DNA from: Dastarcus helophoroides
Taxonomy: Eukaryota; Arthropoda; Insecta; Coleoptera; Bothrideridae
DNA length: 64,000 bases
Assembly: GCA_028583605.1 (NCBI GenBank)
Contig: CM053337.1
Span: forward strand, 24,786,162-24,850,161
Reading direction: 5' to 3'
Position numbers and translations under genes: made by a program. This document shows positions 1-10,295 of this stretch, one piece after another. Below the pieces are notes generated by a model, which searched no databases, had not been told where the DNA came from, and saw only the letters and a list, made by a program, of their open reading frames with translations. Position 1 is the first letter of the stretch. Every line of letters begins with the position of its first letter.

Positions 1-1063
1 TTTTCGAAAATTTGAAATTTTCTGAAAATTTTGTTTTTAAAAAAAAATCGAATTCTTTTAGTTTTAATTAGTGTGACTCCAAAATTTTTTAATATTTGAA
101 ATTTTTTTAAACTTCGGTTATTTTTAAAATTTCGATTTTTATAAAATTTGGCATTTTAACAAAATTATGCCTGACTTTTTTAAAAAGAGTTTTATCAAAA
201 TTTCGACTTTTTTTCTAAATTTCCGAAGTTCCTAAAAATTTTAAATTCTTTTTTAAAATTTTGGCTATTTTAAATATTTTGAGGTTTTTAAATTTCTTTT
301 ATTTTTCAAAATTCCAAAATTTTACATGAAACCAAATTTTATTTTTATAAATTTTTTATAAAAGTTTCAATGTTTAGTAAAAGTCAAATTTGGTTAAAAT
401 ACCAAAATTTGGTAAAAGGACGAATTTCAAGAAGAATATAGATAGTTCTGGAAAAAAGCCACGCTTTAGAACAAAGTCGAAAAAATGTAATTTTGGAAAA
501 AAGTTAAATCTAAGAATAGATCTAAATTTTGAAAAAAAAAAACCTTGAAAAAAAGGTAGAAATCTTCAAAACCTATTTTACTTAACATCTCCGATTACTT
601 TCAAGTTTTAATTTTTCTATTAAAAAAATCGACAAAAAATAAATTTTTGAGAAATAAGTCAAATCTTCCAGTAAGTTGAATTATAAAAAAGTAAACATTT
701 TTACAAATTGTCGAGTTTTGAGAAGAAAGCAAGATTTGGGGGTAAATGTTTAGTTTTAGGAACAAAATCGATATTAAAAGAGAAGACTAATAGAGAAGAG
801 TTAAAAAAGTCGAAATTGCTGAAAAAAAGGCATAATTTGAGGTAAAGGTCTTAATTTTGAGATATAAAATGTCTTTTGGGCTGAATATATTTTCGTTTGA
901 CTACATGAGTCAGGGGGGTCCCATATTTTGTCTGATTTATCTGATTTAATTTTGAAATTAAATGTAAAATCAGAAATAAAAATCTGAGGCTCTTTGAAAT
1001 CCACGAAATCATTTTTTTTTTACTGCTTGTGGCTCTTTCGGTTTAAAAGTTTGCCGACCCCTG
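1..1063. mobile_element. Right end of a non-autonomous hAT element (copy A), cut by window start
   Basis: The right terminus reads GCCGACCCCTG and is preceded by TGGCTCTTT blocks, as in the complete copy at 18585-22145. The stretch at about 876-1063 (Phe/Asn-rich frames, CATGAGTCAG landmark, AATCAGAAAT landmark, GGCTCTTT blocks) matches the right end of that copy in the same orientation. The flank after the terminus is GCTTAGAT, the expected 8-bp target duplication; its left partner lies outside the window. The interior is low-complexity AT-rich sequence, T-rich on + to about 420 and A-rich afterwards. No transposase is visible. Short ORFs here are stop-poor low complexity, not genes. Confidence 0.75.
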
Positions 1064-1508
1064 GCTTAGATGATTTGTGCGTTCGTATCAATTCGGAATA
1101 CCAGCAAGAACTTGCCGACTGATGTGGTAGTTCATTATTAAAAACAGCAAGCAAGTTAGCAAGACATTCTTGTTGCGATAGACCTCTTTAAAAATTAAAA
1201 AAATAATCGCTTGGAAATGCTCTCGATTCAATTTCATGTTTCTAAATGGTTTACTAACTTTCAAAATTCATTGTGACTAAACCGTTTGTTGAATTTTCAC
1301 GGAATTTTTAATACGTTTTAATGTAATGTTAAACTTAATTTCGGAACCATACGTTTTGTTACTTATGCCCACTATGTGGCTATATGCAGAACTAAAAGAG
1401 AACCTTCGTAAACCACTTAATTTCTTTAACTAGTGTATTCGAGGAAAATATAAAAAAAAATTGGGAAGAACCTAGATTTCAAGAAACTAATACAATTAAA
1501 AAATATCC
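1064..1508. other. Unassigned AT-rich flank
   Basis: No ORF, TIR or gene homology recognised. Base composition is less skewed than in the surrounding repeats. It lies between hAT copy A and the hAT MITE. The part near 1440-1508 may be a worn continuation of the antisense LINE fragment that the MITE interrupts. Confidence 0.3.
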
Positions 1509-1516
1509 GTTTATGT

Positions 1517-1780
1517 CAGTGGTTTCCAACCTTTTTGTACCTGCGCCCCTCTTAAAAAAAATTGTTGCGCCCCCTTAATTTTACTAACAATCTAATTTCA
1601 TAAATACTCAACTGATATTATAATTTATATAATGGGCTACAAAACAATATACAATATATATATATATATATATATATTTTGGTTTGTATTCGAAAAAGAT
1701 ATTTTGGAAACAACTGCATGCCCCCCTTGCAACAGTCTCGCGCCCCCCTAGGGGCGCGCCCCATAGGTTGGAAACCACTG
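1517..1780. mobile_element. hAT-type MITE with exact 8-bp TSD
   Basis: A 264-bp element with inverted termini CAGTGGTTTCCAACCT at the left and its reverse complement at the right (AGGTTGGAAACCACTG). It is flanked by a perfect 8-bp duplication GTTTATGT at 1509-1516 and 1781-1788, the hAT hallmark. C-rich subterminal blocks (GCGCCCCTC, GCGCCCCCCTAGG) flank an AT-rich centre that contains a (TA)n run at about 1654-1676. There is no coding capacity, so it would depend on a transposase in trans. It interrupts an antisense LINE fragment. Confidence 0.92.
1653..1677. repeat. (TA)n microsatellite
   Basis: An uninterrupted alternating TA run of about 24 bp in the centre of the hAT MITE. Such runs mutate fast by slippage, so it is a candidate polymorphic marker. 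Confidence 0.9.
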
Positions 1781-1788
1781 GTTTATGT

Positions 1789-1975
1789 AGTTGTTTTCTT
1801 CGGGTAAAATTCCTTTCGATAACCAATTCGGCTCGGAAGTTCCATAGAAAAAAGAGTCTCTGTATACAGAAGTTCTCGGTGTGTCAAGCTGGATTGCACA
1901 GGGATTTGCTGTCTCCAATTGTTTTGTATGCCTCAAAAATCTTGCCTTGGGGGAGTCAGTCCCTTTTGTAAGTTT
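1789..1975 (-). pseudogene. CR1/Jockey-like LINE 3'-terminal fragment
   Basis: On the - strand this encodes a conserved C-terminal block of the LINE reverse transcriptase (CAIQLDTPRTSVYRDSFFY, then a WLSKGILPEEN-like stretch). The longer + copy at about 9625-9750 carries the matching block CAVQLDTVRTSIYGHSFFY. Only this tail remains, with no RT catalytic core. The MITE at 1517-1780 sits at its downstream side, so the LINE fragment predates that insertion. Confidence 0.8.
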
Positions 1976-2153
1976 TAATAAAAATTTGGGAAATTATAGA
2001 TACCTTCCCTACTTTAATGAGTGAGTGTAATAAAAAATGAAGTATGAAACTATGCAATAAATAAATTTTTAGTAATTTGATCCATTTGGATCTGTAGAAA
2101 TAGGGTTACTTTACACATTTCATATTACTTCATTCAAAGTATTTTCTTTTCAG

Positions 2154-2395
2154 TCATGTTATATTAACTTGTCCAGATCGCAGAAAAGGCAATATAGTAG
2201 CGTTCGAAGATGCCATTAAAAAGATAAAAGCCAAAAAGCTGGACCAAGAGCTGCGATCTGGTCTTTGCTCACTATATGCGAACAAAAAGAGACAAATAAA
2301 TTACATTAAAATGAAAGCGGAATACATGGATCTATACCCTGACACGAAATTACCAGAGAAGAAGAAGAGAGGTCGAAGAAAAAAGAGAAAGAAAG
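2154..2395 (+). CDS. Gene 1, internal exon: EF-hand-like plus basic tract
   Basis: Acceptor TTTTCAG|T and donor AAG|GTGAGA bound an open exon that enters in phase 1 and leaves in phase 1. The ATG visible at the acceptor is out of frame, so the gene starts upstream, outside the window or unseen. The product begins HVILTCPDRRKGNIVAFEDA, continues through a helix-like DQELRSGLCSLY segment to INYIKMKAEYMDLYPD, and ends in a very basic tract (KKKRGRRKKRKK) that resembles a nuclear localisation signal. The spacing of the two half-motifs (loop-like GNIVAFEDA, then KRQINYIKMKAEYM) suggests a degenerate EF-hand pair like the one at the C-terminus of animal LRRC74 proteins; that reading is inference. 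Confidence 0.75.
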
Positions 2396-2450
2396 GTGAG
2401 AGTTGTAATAGCATTAAACCGACTACTTTCATGAGTTAATTACGGCGAAG

Positions 2451-2745
2451 GCGGAGCAACTGAATCAGGAGAAGAAAGTCAAGCAGAAACTGAAGGTGTT
2501 TCAGGAGCTACCTCAGAGGAAAGGCTGGTCCCTGAAGGTGGTGCCGAAGGTGAAGTTGTTGCCATAGCGGGGACCTCCGGGGAGACTTCCGCTGAGAGCG
2601 ATGTTGGTGGCGAAACACCCCGAATTGAGGGAGAGGTAATTGCTGAAGGTGCACCAGAAGCATCACCAGCATCGGACACTGTGGCAGTTTCAGAAGGACA
2701 GACAACCGATAAAAGTGGTGAGGAAAGTGCTGGACAATCTAGAAG
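2451..2745 (+). CDS. Gene 1, Glu/Gly/Ser-rich exon
   Basis: It follows the previous exon after a very short intron of about 55 bp (donor GTGAGA at 2396, acceptor GCGAAG ending at 2450) and leaves at AGAAG|GTAAGC, a consensus donor. It enters in phase 1 and exits in phase 2, with no stop in the 295-bp exon. The product is a low-complexity acidic tail dominated by E, G, A, S, T and V, probably disordered. G+C content is clearly higher than in the surroundings, which helps mark it as coding. Antisense ORFs over the same bases are shadows. Confidence 0.75.
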
Positions 2746-3790
2746 GTAAGCAAGCTTTTGGTTTATTCAACGTTAATTTTCAAACCCATGAATCGATTTC
2801 TAATTTGGTTCAGTGATTTCTCAGCACCACATCTTCACCTATTAATTAATCTTTACTTGGCACAAATTCAAATTCGATTTGAGAAATATAAGTTGAATCG
2901 TACTTAAAACAACTTTTAGAAAAAGCAGCTTTACTTGAACTTTAGTTTTCCTGAAATAAAAAAAAATCAGATTAAATCTTTTTTCAATTTTCTAAATAAT
3001 TCTTAATGTCAATGTTTCGACTTTTTTCTCGAAATCTAAACTTTAAAAATTTTGTTCTTTCCTTAAAATTGTGACATTCAACTGGAAATGTAGGCTTTTC
3101 CCCGGAAGTTTTGATTTGGTTTTTCAAATTTTTGATCTTCGTTATGAAGTTCCACTAAGAACTATTAATCTTTTTCTCGAAATTCCGCATTGAGATTCAT
3201 TGTTTTTCAGTATTTTTCTTGTTTGAACTATTCAGTGTTAAAATTTTAACTCGAAAATTTGAGACCATTTTTGTTGTAAATTTTTAGAGAGCTTTTTATC
3301 CAAATTTCAATTTTTTTCTAACAATTTTCGGTTTAAGCTTGAACAATCTTCTTTTCAAACTTTAATATAAAATTGGTTTTTCTTAAAACGTTTTATAAAT
3401 TTGGAGTTTTTTCAAAATTTATATTTTTAATTTCGAAATTTGGAATTGCAAATTAGAAATGTCGACTTATATTTATAACTTTCACTTTAATCTCGAAAGT
3501 TCAATTTTAACATGAAACATTTCTTTAGGGAACTTTAAATATATTAACTTTCACTTTAATCTCGAAAGTTTAATTTTAACATAGAACATTTCTTTGGGGA
3601 ACTTCAAATATATTAAAATTTTGAAATTGTAAATTCAGAATCCGAGAAAAAAGTAAAAATTTGTTAAATTATTTTCTCCAAACATTATTTTCTGTTCGAA
3701 ATTTTCAGTTTCAAATCAAAATGTCTAATTTATTGGACTATTTTTTGGAATATTTTATAAAATTGTGATTTTTTTTATCAAAAATTTCGA

Positions 3791-3953
3791 AAATTGATAT
3801 ACAAATCTTGTCGCCCTGAAAACAAGAAGGAATAAAAAACACAACAACAGTTGCTCTTGTTGTTGTGCTTTTCAATCTTTTTTGGTTTTAGGGGACAAGA
3901 TTTGTATATCAATTTTTGAAGATAACCAAGGACCAGTCCGTTCCACCAAAAAT
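3791..3953. mobile_element. Foldback MITE, copy 1 (deleted centre)
   Basis: Two arms of about 60 bp are near-perfect reverse complements (AATTGATATACAAATCTTGT at the left, ACAAGATTTGTATATCAATT at the right) around a few unpaired bases with TTGTTGTTG. The right side continues into an outer segment (ATAACCAAGGACCAGTCCG, then TTCCACC), which recurs inverted at about 42907-42953. The left outer segment is missing. It is related to copies at 51507-51780, 33250-33353 and 58002-58115. Confidence 0.8.
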
Positions 3954-4032
3954 AGAAATTTCGAGTTTTTTCCAATTTCCGATGAATGATTCTTTTATAG
4001 AAATTTCAAATTTTATTTTAAAACTAGTGTCA

Positions 4033-4460
4033 TCCTATGCGTGAAAGAAGGAAAGATCCATTGGTCACTTTTTCAAAATTATGAATCGTTTTGAAAAATT
4101 TTATTTTTATTCAAAATTTTGATTTATTTTTAAAATTTCGGCATTCATATTTTGCACAATGTCGACCTTTTCTTGTTCAACTCCCAAAATTTCAATTTTT
4201 TAAAAATTTTGACTTTTGGAAACTTCCAACTTCTTTGAAATTCTAACTTATTTGGATATATTTTGATTTTTTTCTGATAACTTTTTACTTTTCTTATAAT
4301 TTATAGATTAATTTTGTGGAAATTTCTTTTTAGTTATTTAAATTTTTTAAATATTTTGACTTATCTCGAAGTTTTGAAGTTTTTGGAAAATTTTGCCTTT
4401 TTGCAAATCTATTATTTTTAAATTCGATATCTTCGAGATATTTTAATTTTTTCGAAAGCA
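4033..4460 (+). repeat. AT-rich interspersed repeat, copy with recognisable 5' terminus
   Basis: It opens with a GCGTGAAAGAAGGAAAGATCC-like segment followed by TTTTTCAAAATT and the landmark CACAATGTCGACCTTTTC. The same order of landmarks starts at 24571, 33703 and 44190, which defines a repeat family rather than generic AT-rich DNA. No coding potential. Confidence 0.55.
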
Positions 4461-4670
4461 TAGTCAGTGTTGCCAGATTGGTAGAATTTCTACTAGATTT
4501 AGTAGAATTTTTGACGTTTAGTAGAAGATTTAGTTGTTTGGTTAGTAGAAAAGATTGGTAGACTTTTTATTACATGTAGTAGAATTTTTATTCTCCCATG
4601 ATATATACTCATATGGAAGTTACACCTAGGACATTCGTTTTGTTCGCGGGTTGTAGTTTGGAGAACCCTG
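4461..4670. mobile_element. hAT-like terminus (candidate)
   Basis: The right boundary ends in GTAGTTTGGAGAACCCTG, the reverse complement of a CAGGGTTCTCCAAACTAC-type hAT end. The left boundary candidate CAGTGTTGCCAGATTGG is only partly complementary, and the flanks (AGCATAGT and ATCTAGAT) are not a clean duplication. It may be one short element or two fragments. The interior repeats TAGTAGAA-like words. Confidence 0.35.
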
Positions 4671-5445
4671 ATCTAGATGAAATCATCGTAAAAAAAGAAA
4701 AACAAAAATTTGGAAACCTTTCGGCTCATCGTTTTCTTTTAATTAGTCAAACATTTTGGGGTTTTGAGAAAATGTTCAACTAAATGTGTGAAGAGTTTTT
4801 TTTTTCTTTTTTCACTTCGAGCATATTTTGCAAATCTATTATTTTTCAATTCGATGTCTTCAAGATATTTTAATTTTTTGAAAATTTGATTTTTTGAAAT
4901 TAATTCCGCTTTAAATTAAAGGGTTCACATTTTCGTTACAAATCATGCCAAGTTCTTAGGTCGAAATTTTGGATTCACCTCCAAATAACTTTATCAAAAA
5001 AGGTGCAATTCTAATAGATGACAAAAATTTAGATTAAACATAGACGATCAGAATCGTAATCAGCAAATTGTTCACTCTTTTTTGCTGATAACTGTTATTA
5101 GCTGATTACTTTAATTTTCGAGTCATTTAGTATTACCGTTGATTGAATATAGTTACAGAGTTCTTTATGGTTTTGGTCATTTAACCAAGATCTACACCAA
5201 AGTCAAACAATAATTATTTTCTCTTATTGATATGTCCAAGGTCGCCGCGTGATGGGATGGCAGTTGGACTGATTTCTATACCCAGGTTTCTTAAGTTTCA
5301 CTTCAATGAATACACTTTTAAATTATGAAACTTTGACAAAACACCTTTTTCTTATAGAGTTTAAGACATTTTATTAACTTCGAATTTTTAAGCCAAATTC
5401 TCATCTTTAACTTGAAATATACTGTTCAAAATTTTCAAATGCAGC

Positions 5446-6550
5446 AAATTTTAAGAAATAACTCCAAATTTAAAAAAAAACCGTGAAATTTATCCTTTTA
5501 ATTTACAACTCGTTATTAATTGAATATTTTCAATTTGAAGTCAACTTTTTGGGAAAAAGAGAAATAATAATAATTGCTAATTTAAAGTTAGAATTTAAAG
5601 TAAAAAAATTAAATTTATTTACAAAAATGTTTTCAAAATTTCAAGTTAAACTTGCTAAATTTTATTTTTTTTAAATGCGCGTTTAAATTGGAAAATTCGA
5701 GACATTTTTTTAACAAAATGTTTATTATTCTAGTAATTTCAACTTTTTATAGATGTGTGGAAAATCTCTTTTTATTTTTAAAATCATAACTTTTTCTCAA
5801 CATTTCGAATTGTAAATTTACAAGTTTATTCTTTTCTTCATATTTCCACTTTAATCACGAAATCGGATTTTTCTAGAAATCTTGTATTTTCGAACGAACT
5901 TTTATTTAAAGTCGTGACCGTTATATTTTTTACTCTTCAACTTGAAACGTGTCGTGAGCATTTTATATTTTTGATTTTTTACTCTTTAACTCAAATTGTC
6001 CGTTGATATTTTACCTGGTTATACCCGTTATCCTAACCATTCCATTCCTATTCCGACCGACTAATTCGCAACAGATGGGGTGCTGTACTGATTCATATTT
6101 TTCCACTTACGCCTACCTGGCAATTTACAGATTCAGTATGGGACGAAGTTAAGAAAAACCTTAACTTTATAAGAACATAAAATAAATCAGAATAACTACT
6201 AAACGAATATAGAAAATTTTAAGAAATAACTCTAAATTTATAAAAAATCGCGAGATTTATTATTTTATTTTATAACTCGTTATTAATTAAATATTTTCAA
6301 TTTGAAGTCAACATTTTAGGGAAAAAAGAGAACAATTATTGCAAATTTAAAGTTTGAATTTTTGAAATTTAAGGCAAAAAAATAAATTTATAAAAAAAAC
6401 TTTTCAAAATTTCAAGTTGAACTTGATACTTTTTTCCTTCGATTCAAAATTTTATTTTTTTAAAATTTTTGACAATAACACCTTTAAATTGGAAAATTCG
6501 AGACATTTTTTTTTAACAAAATGTTTATTATTCTAGTAATTCCAACATTC
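5446..6550 (+). repeat. Direct duplication of about 300 bp, two units
   Basis: Units at 5446-5748 and 6214-6550 share long blocks in the same order: AAGAAATAACTC, AACTCGTTATTAATT, TTTTCAATTTGAAGTCAAC and ACAAAATGTTTATTATTCTA. They are about 0.77 kb apart. Segments near 5133 (ATTACCGTTGATTGAAT) and 6551 (ATTCAATCAACGGTATTAC) are inverted with respect to each other and bracket the pair. The spacer holds 6010-6180, which I do not recognise. Confidence 0.7.
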
Positions 6551-6641
6551 AATCAACGGTATTACTTTGGTATATTACTTACATACAGAAATTATTTTGT
6601 ACATTGCTCTCTAATATTAATGCATTCATTATTATTTTCAG

Positions 6642-6678
6642 GAAAAGTGTAACCTTCGAAGAAGGCGTCCAACAATGA
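6642..6678 (+). CDS. Gene 1, terminal exon
   Basis: Acceptor TTATTTTCAG followed by 12 codons in the phase left by the previous exon (AGG AAA AGT ...), giving the C-terminus RKSVTFEEGVQQ and then TGA at 6676-6678. RKSVTFEE is the kind of basic/acidic tail that could be phosphorylated, but no family is recognised. The continuous reading frame across three exons and the nearby polyadenylation signal support this exon despite its size. Confidence 0.7.
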
Positions 6679-6776
6679 CGTGGAAGTATTTTTTTCTTTT
6701 TTTTTATTAATTTATTTTTAAGCGCCATAGGTAATGAAACTTGTTTTTGTAATTTTGTTTTTGCAATTTTTAATGA

Positions 6777-6782
6777 AATAAA
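6777..6782 (+). terminator. Polyadenylation signal AATAAA for gene 1
   Basis: A canonical AATAAA 99 bp after the TGA, in a local context that ends the gene before the LINE begins. Confidence 0.7.
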
Positions 6783-7181
6783 AGTTTATAACACAATATT
6801 TATTAATATTTATTTAATGGATTTTTCTATCAATTATTTAATACATTTATCCTACAGGAATGTTGCCCAAATTACAGAAGTAGAGATGGCGCACTAGGCA
6901 CTGAAAACTTTTTGTATTAATTACTCTGAGGGAATCCAAAATCGACGGAAAATTTTAATTTACCACGGGCCAAGTTTCTTTCAAACAATTCATTCAAAAT
7001 TCAATTCTAAACTCAAATCTAAACTCGGTTCATCAACACCTTCAAAATGAAAGACCACATGTGATGTCTCTGACAGAACGACTTACACAAAAAATTTCGA
7101 CACAAGAGGGAAATTTGTGCTTTTACGCGAAGCGACCTGTCCTGTCAACGAGAAGAACCACTGGAATCTGCTGATCATGAT

Positions 7182-7490
7182 GTGATTTGCCTGAAAATCT
7201 GCTCCAAAAACAAAGTAATATTCATTTGTTCACTTTATTTGTCTTCAAACGATTCCTCATACAGACAGCTCTTCTCTTATTTCTCCGTAACTTTTGATCA
7301 CCTACAGACAAATTATCCAAAAGCTGAGGTTGTCTTTCTTGGTGACTTGAACGTACACAACATCCCCTGGTTAAGGTTTTCTTCCCGAACTGACGACGCG
7401 GGAAGGGTGGCACAGGATTTCGCCATCGCTTATGGATTATCGCAATTAGTTGAGGAACCCACAAGAATTCCTGATGTAGATACCCATTAA
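7182..7490 (+). pseudogene. LINE endonuclease domain fragment
   Basis: A 102-codon open stretch of an apurinic-type endonuclease/exonuclease/phosphatase domain. Recognisable motifs are VIFICSLYLSSND (YRPP-like strand region), VVFLGDLNVHNIPW (catalytic GDxN motif) and LSQLVEEPTRIPD. The terminal SxxDH motif is not in frame. This domain nicks the target DNA in CR1/Jockey elements. Confidence 0.85.
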
Positions 7491-8313
7491 CCTAATATAC
7501 TCGACCTTTTTCTTACAAACTCATCAAATTCGTATAAAATCTCTGTGATATCACCACTTGGAAATTCCGATAACAAGCTTGTAGCAGCCTCTCATTCGCT
7601 TCATATACCACCTCCTTCTCAGTACAGTCCCGTAGGGTTTGTCACTTTAACCCTGCTAACTGGGAAGAGTTTAGAGATTTTGCATCTTTCCATGGCAGGA
7701 AGTCTGCTTTAACTTAGGCAACCCTTCCTTAGTCGCCGAATCCATCAGAAAAACTATCTTAACTCCCGTAGGGTTCGGCACTTTAACTCTGCAAATTGGC
7801 AGGAAGTCTGTTTTAACTCAGACAATCCTCCCTTAGTCGCCAAATCCATCACGGAACTTATCCTTATTGGTATGGAATGCTCAATTCCCCACTCCCAAAA
7901 GAAGTCTGCCTCCATTAAATCTTGATTCAGTAAAAAATGTGCTCGGGCTGTCCTGCAAAAATGGCGTATATCGTCATTGGAGAAATAATCCCTCAGTCGA
8001 GACTCGGACCATATTTGTAGATGCACGAAATTCTTGTAAACAGGTTATTAACAAGGCAAAATGTGATTTCGATCGTAAAATGCGCCAGAGGCTTAGCAAC
8101 TGTCCGAACGGTTCCAGGTCCTTTTGGGGATTTGCAAAGTCGATTGAAAAGAATTTTACATCTTTAAATCTTCCACCTTTACTCAATGAAAATAGCAATA
8201 TTGCTACCACCTCCAAGTAAAAGGCTGACATGTTAGCCTTAATGTTTGCTGAAAATTTCAAGCTTAATTCTTAAAACGCAGAACCTTCTATTCTTCCTAA
8301 GGTTGGCACTTCG

Positions 8314-8664
8314 ATGCCTGAAGTGGTTTTCAGACAACGCACAATCAGGAAGATTGTCCTTAAGCTCGACACCTCGAAAGCTTCTGGCCTTGATGGTATT
8401 CCCGCTATTGTTCTTAAGAAGTGCGTTCCAGAGTTGACTCCTGTCCTAAGCAAATTGTTTACATTCTCTTACAACAAAGGTGTATTCACTAACATTTGGA
8501 AATCTGCTGGAGTGCAACCTGTCTCTAAAAAGGGAAAAAGAAATCTGGCTAACAACTATCGCCCTATATCTTTGTTACCCGTTATATCTAAAGTGATGGA
8601 AAAGGTTATAAACCTCAAGATTCTCCAATATCTGGAGAAAAATAGAATCATCTTTGACAGGTAA
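8314..8664 (+). pseudogene. LINE reverse transcriptase, N-terminal part
   Basis: Encodes KLDTSKASGLDGIPAIVLKK and then NNYRPISLLPVISKVMEKVI, the fingers motifs 0-2 of CR1/Jockey reverse transcriptases. It ends in a stop before motif A. The palm continues in another ORF at 8734-9075. Confidence 0.9.
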
Positions 8665-8733
8665 TACTGTTTTAGACAACAACGTTCCTTTGGCGATCTA
8701 CTGGCATATGTTGCTGATATCTGTAACTCAGCT

Positions 8734-9075
8734 ATGGAAAAACATGGTGAGACTAGGCTTGTGGCATTGGATATCTCAAAGGCTTTTCTCGCCAAATTAA
8801 CATTTTATTGTCTTCCTCCTAGACTCTGTCATTTGATATCCAATTTTCTCGCTGACAGATCTCTTCAGGTCGTCGTCGATGGCATCTCATCTGTGACATT
8901 TGCCATTAACGCAGGAGTGCCTCAGGGGTCTGTTTTGTCTTCTACTCTATTTCTGTTACACATAAACGATCTCTTAACTTCAACTTCCAATCCTATATAC
9001 AGCTACGCAGATGATAGTAACCTTGTGTCATTTTTTTTCTCCGACAAACCATTATCTATCGCTGCTTCAGATTGA
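8734..9075 (+). pseudogene. LINE reverse transcriptase, palm with YADD
   Basis: Contains LVALDISKAF (motif A), AGVPQGSVLS (motif B) and the catalytic YSYADDSN (motif C). Compared with the - copy (ISKAFDRVWY), residues after ISKAF are deleted here, so part of motif A is lost and this polymerase should be inactive. It stops at 9075. Confidence 0.9.
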
Positions 9076-9417
9076 CTAAGGGAACAGCACATACAGACGA
9101 TAATCGAGATCTAGAGATTATTCTGGAATGGGGTAAGTACAATTTGGTCGACTTCAACGCTTCAAAAACTCAGGCCGCGGTTTTCTCTAAGAAAACATTA
9201 AGAGATTTGCAACAAACATACTAATGGACAGTAAAATCTTTCCAATGGGATCTAATCTATCTATCCTAAGAGTGAATGCGAGCACTAACTTTTTTTTTGA
9301 GCTAAAAAGTACTTCACATCTCATCAGCTATTAACACTATACAAAGCTCAAGTTAGGCCAACACTAAAATACTGTTCTCATGTTTGGAGTTCAGCCCCAA
9401 AACACACTTTAGCTCTC

Positions 9418-9750
9418 TTGGATTCAATTCAAAGAAGAGCGATTCGCCTAATTGATGACGAGGGTCTGACCGATTCTCTCGAAACACTAGAGCACAGGCG
9501 TATGGTTGGTGACTTGTCTCTTTTCTACAAGTACTATCAGGGAAGATGCTCGCAAAAACTAATAGGATTGATCCCCCCAAGGGCAAGATTCTTGAGGCGT
9601 ATTAGACAATCGGAGAGAGCAAATTGCTGTGCTGTCCAGCTTGACACAGTGAGGACTTCTATCTACGGACACTCTTTTTTCTATAGAACTTCCAAGTTAT
9701 GGAACTTGTTACCGAAAGGAATTTTCCCCAAAAATTTCAACCCATACTAG
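9418..9750 (+). pseudogene. LINE C-terminal region
   Basis: Encodes LDSIQRRAIRLIDDEGL, LSLFYKYYQGRCSQ and SFFYRTSKLWNLLPKGIFP, the conserved region after the RT in CR1/Jockey elements. The stop at 9748-9750 lies just before the expected end of ORF2. Confidence 0.85.
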
Positions 9751-10295
9751 ATTAAAAAGGCGGTTCATCGCTATCTATTCTTGTTTCCGCATCCTACTCG
9801 CAGTGCTTTGAGAGCATAATGAAGTTACCCTTTGCAAGAGGATTAAACTTTAAAAAAATTGTTCGTTAAATATTCATTTAACGATTTGCTGCCCAGAATG
9901 CTTTTATAGATGTTTTATTAACCAGTAATTCATTTCAGTTTTATTTACAGAAGTACACTACTTGCCATTCAGTTTTAAAGTTAGGGTAAATTACCCCAAA
10001 TTGAAACCCCTCAATTTTCCTCTGATAGAATTTTAATATTCTGTTAAAGGAAGGAACATATTTGTAATTGTCACCAAAATTGCCATAGTTTTTGGCATAT
10101 GTAACACTACTTACGAGTATTCAAAATTTACGTATTTAGAAACGTAAGGTTACAATATGTATGTTATTGACAATTTCCCAATTTGAACCATAAACGGTTT
10201 CTTAAATTAAACCTTAAATTGGAAAATTTGTCTGCCTTACGAGCTTCCAAGTAGTCTGGTATTTTTGCAAATGTCAAAAGGGGGAAATTAGGGAA

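Larger units (their letters stand above)
2746..6641 (+). other. Gene 1 last intron, repeat-filled
   Basis: A 3.9-kb intron. About 2940-3790 and 3954-4460 are T-rich degenerate repeats. A foldback MITE copy is at 3791-3953. A terminus-like block is at about 4465-4670, and a direct duplication at 5446-5748 and 6214-6550. About 5000-5330 and 6010-6180 are less repetitive, and I recognise nothing there. Confidence 0.6.
6921..9830 (+). mobile_element. CR1/Jockey-like LINE, degenerate copy
   Basis: A non-LTR retrotransposon body with domains in order: endonuclease (about 6950-7490), linker, reverse transcriptase (about 8314-9075) and conserved C-terminal region (9418-9780). An upstream ORF1 is absent and the frame is broken many times. 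It shares collinear sequence with the - copy at 15903-18320, starting at a GAGGGAATCCAAAATCGAC landmark. Local G+C content is higher than in the flanking repeats. No clear poly-A tail or target duplication was found at the 3' side. Confidence 0.9.

Noticed and set aside
2479..2705. Antisense Ser/Ala/Pro-rich ORFs over gene 1 exon
   Set aside because: They are shadows of the Glu/Gly/Ser-rich sense exon, which has proper splice sites and phase.
4465..4670. Complete hAT MITE
   Set aside because: The two ends are only weakly complementary and the flanking 8-mers differ, so only the right terminus is reported as a candidate.
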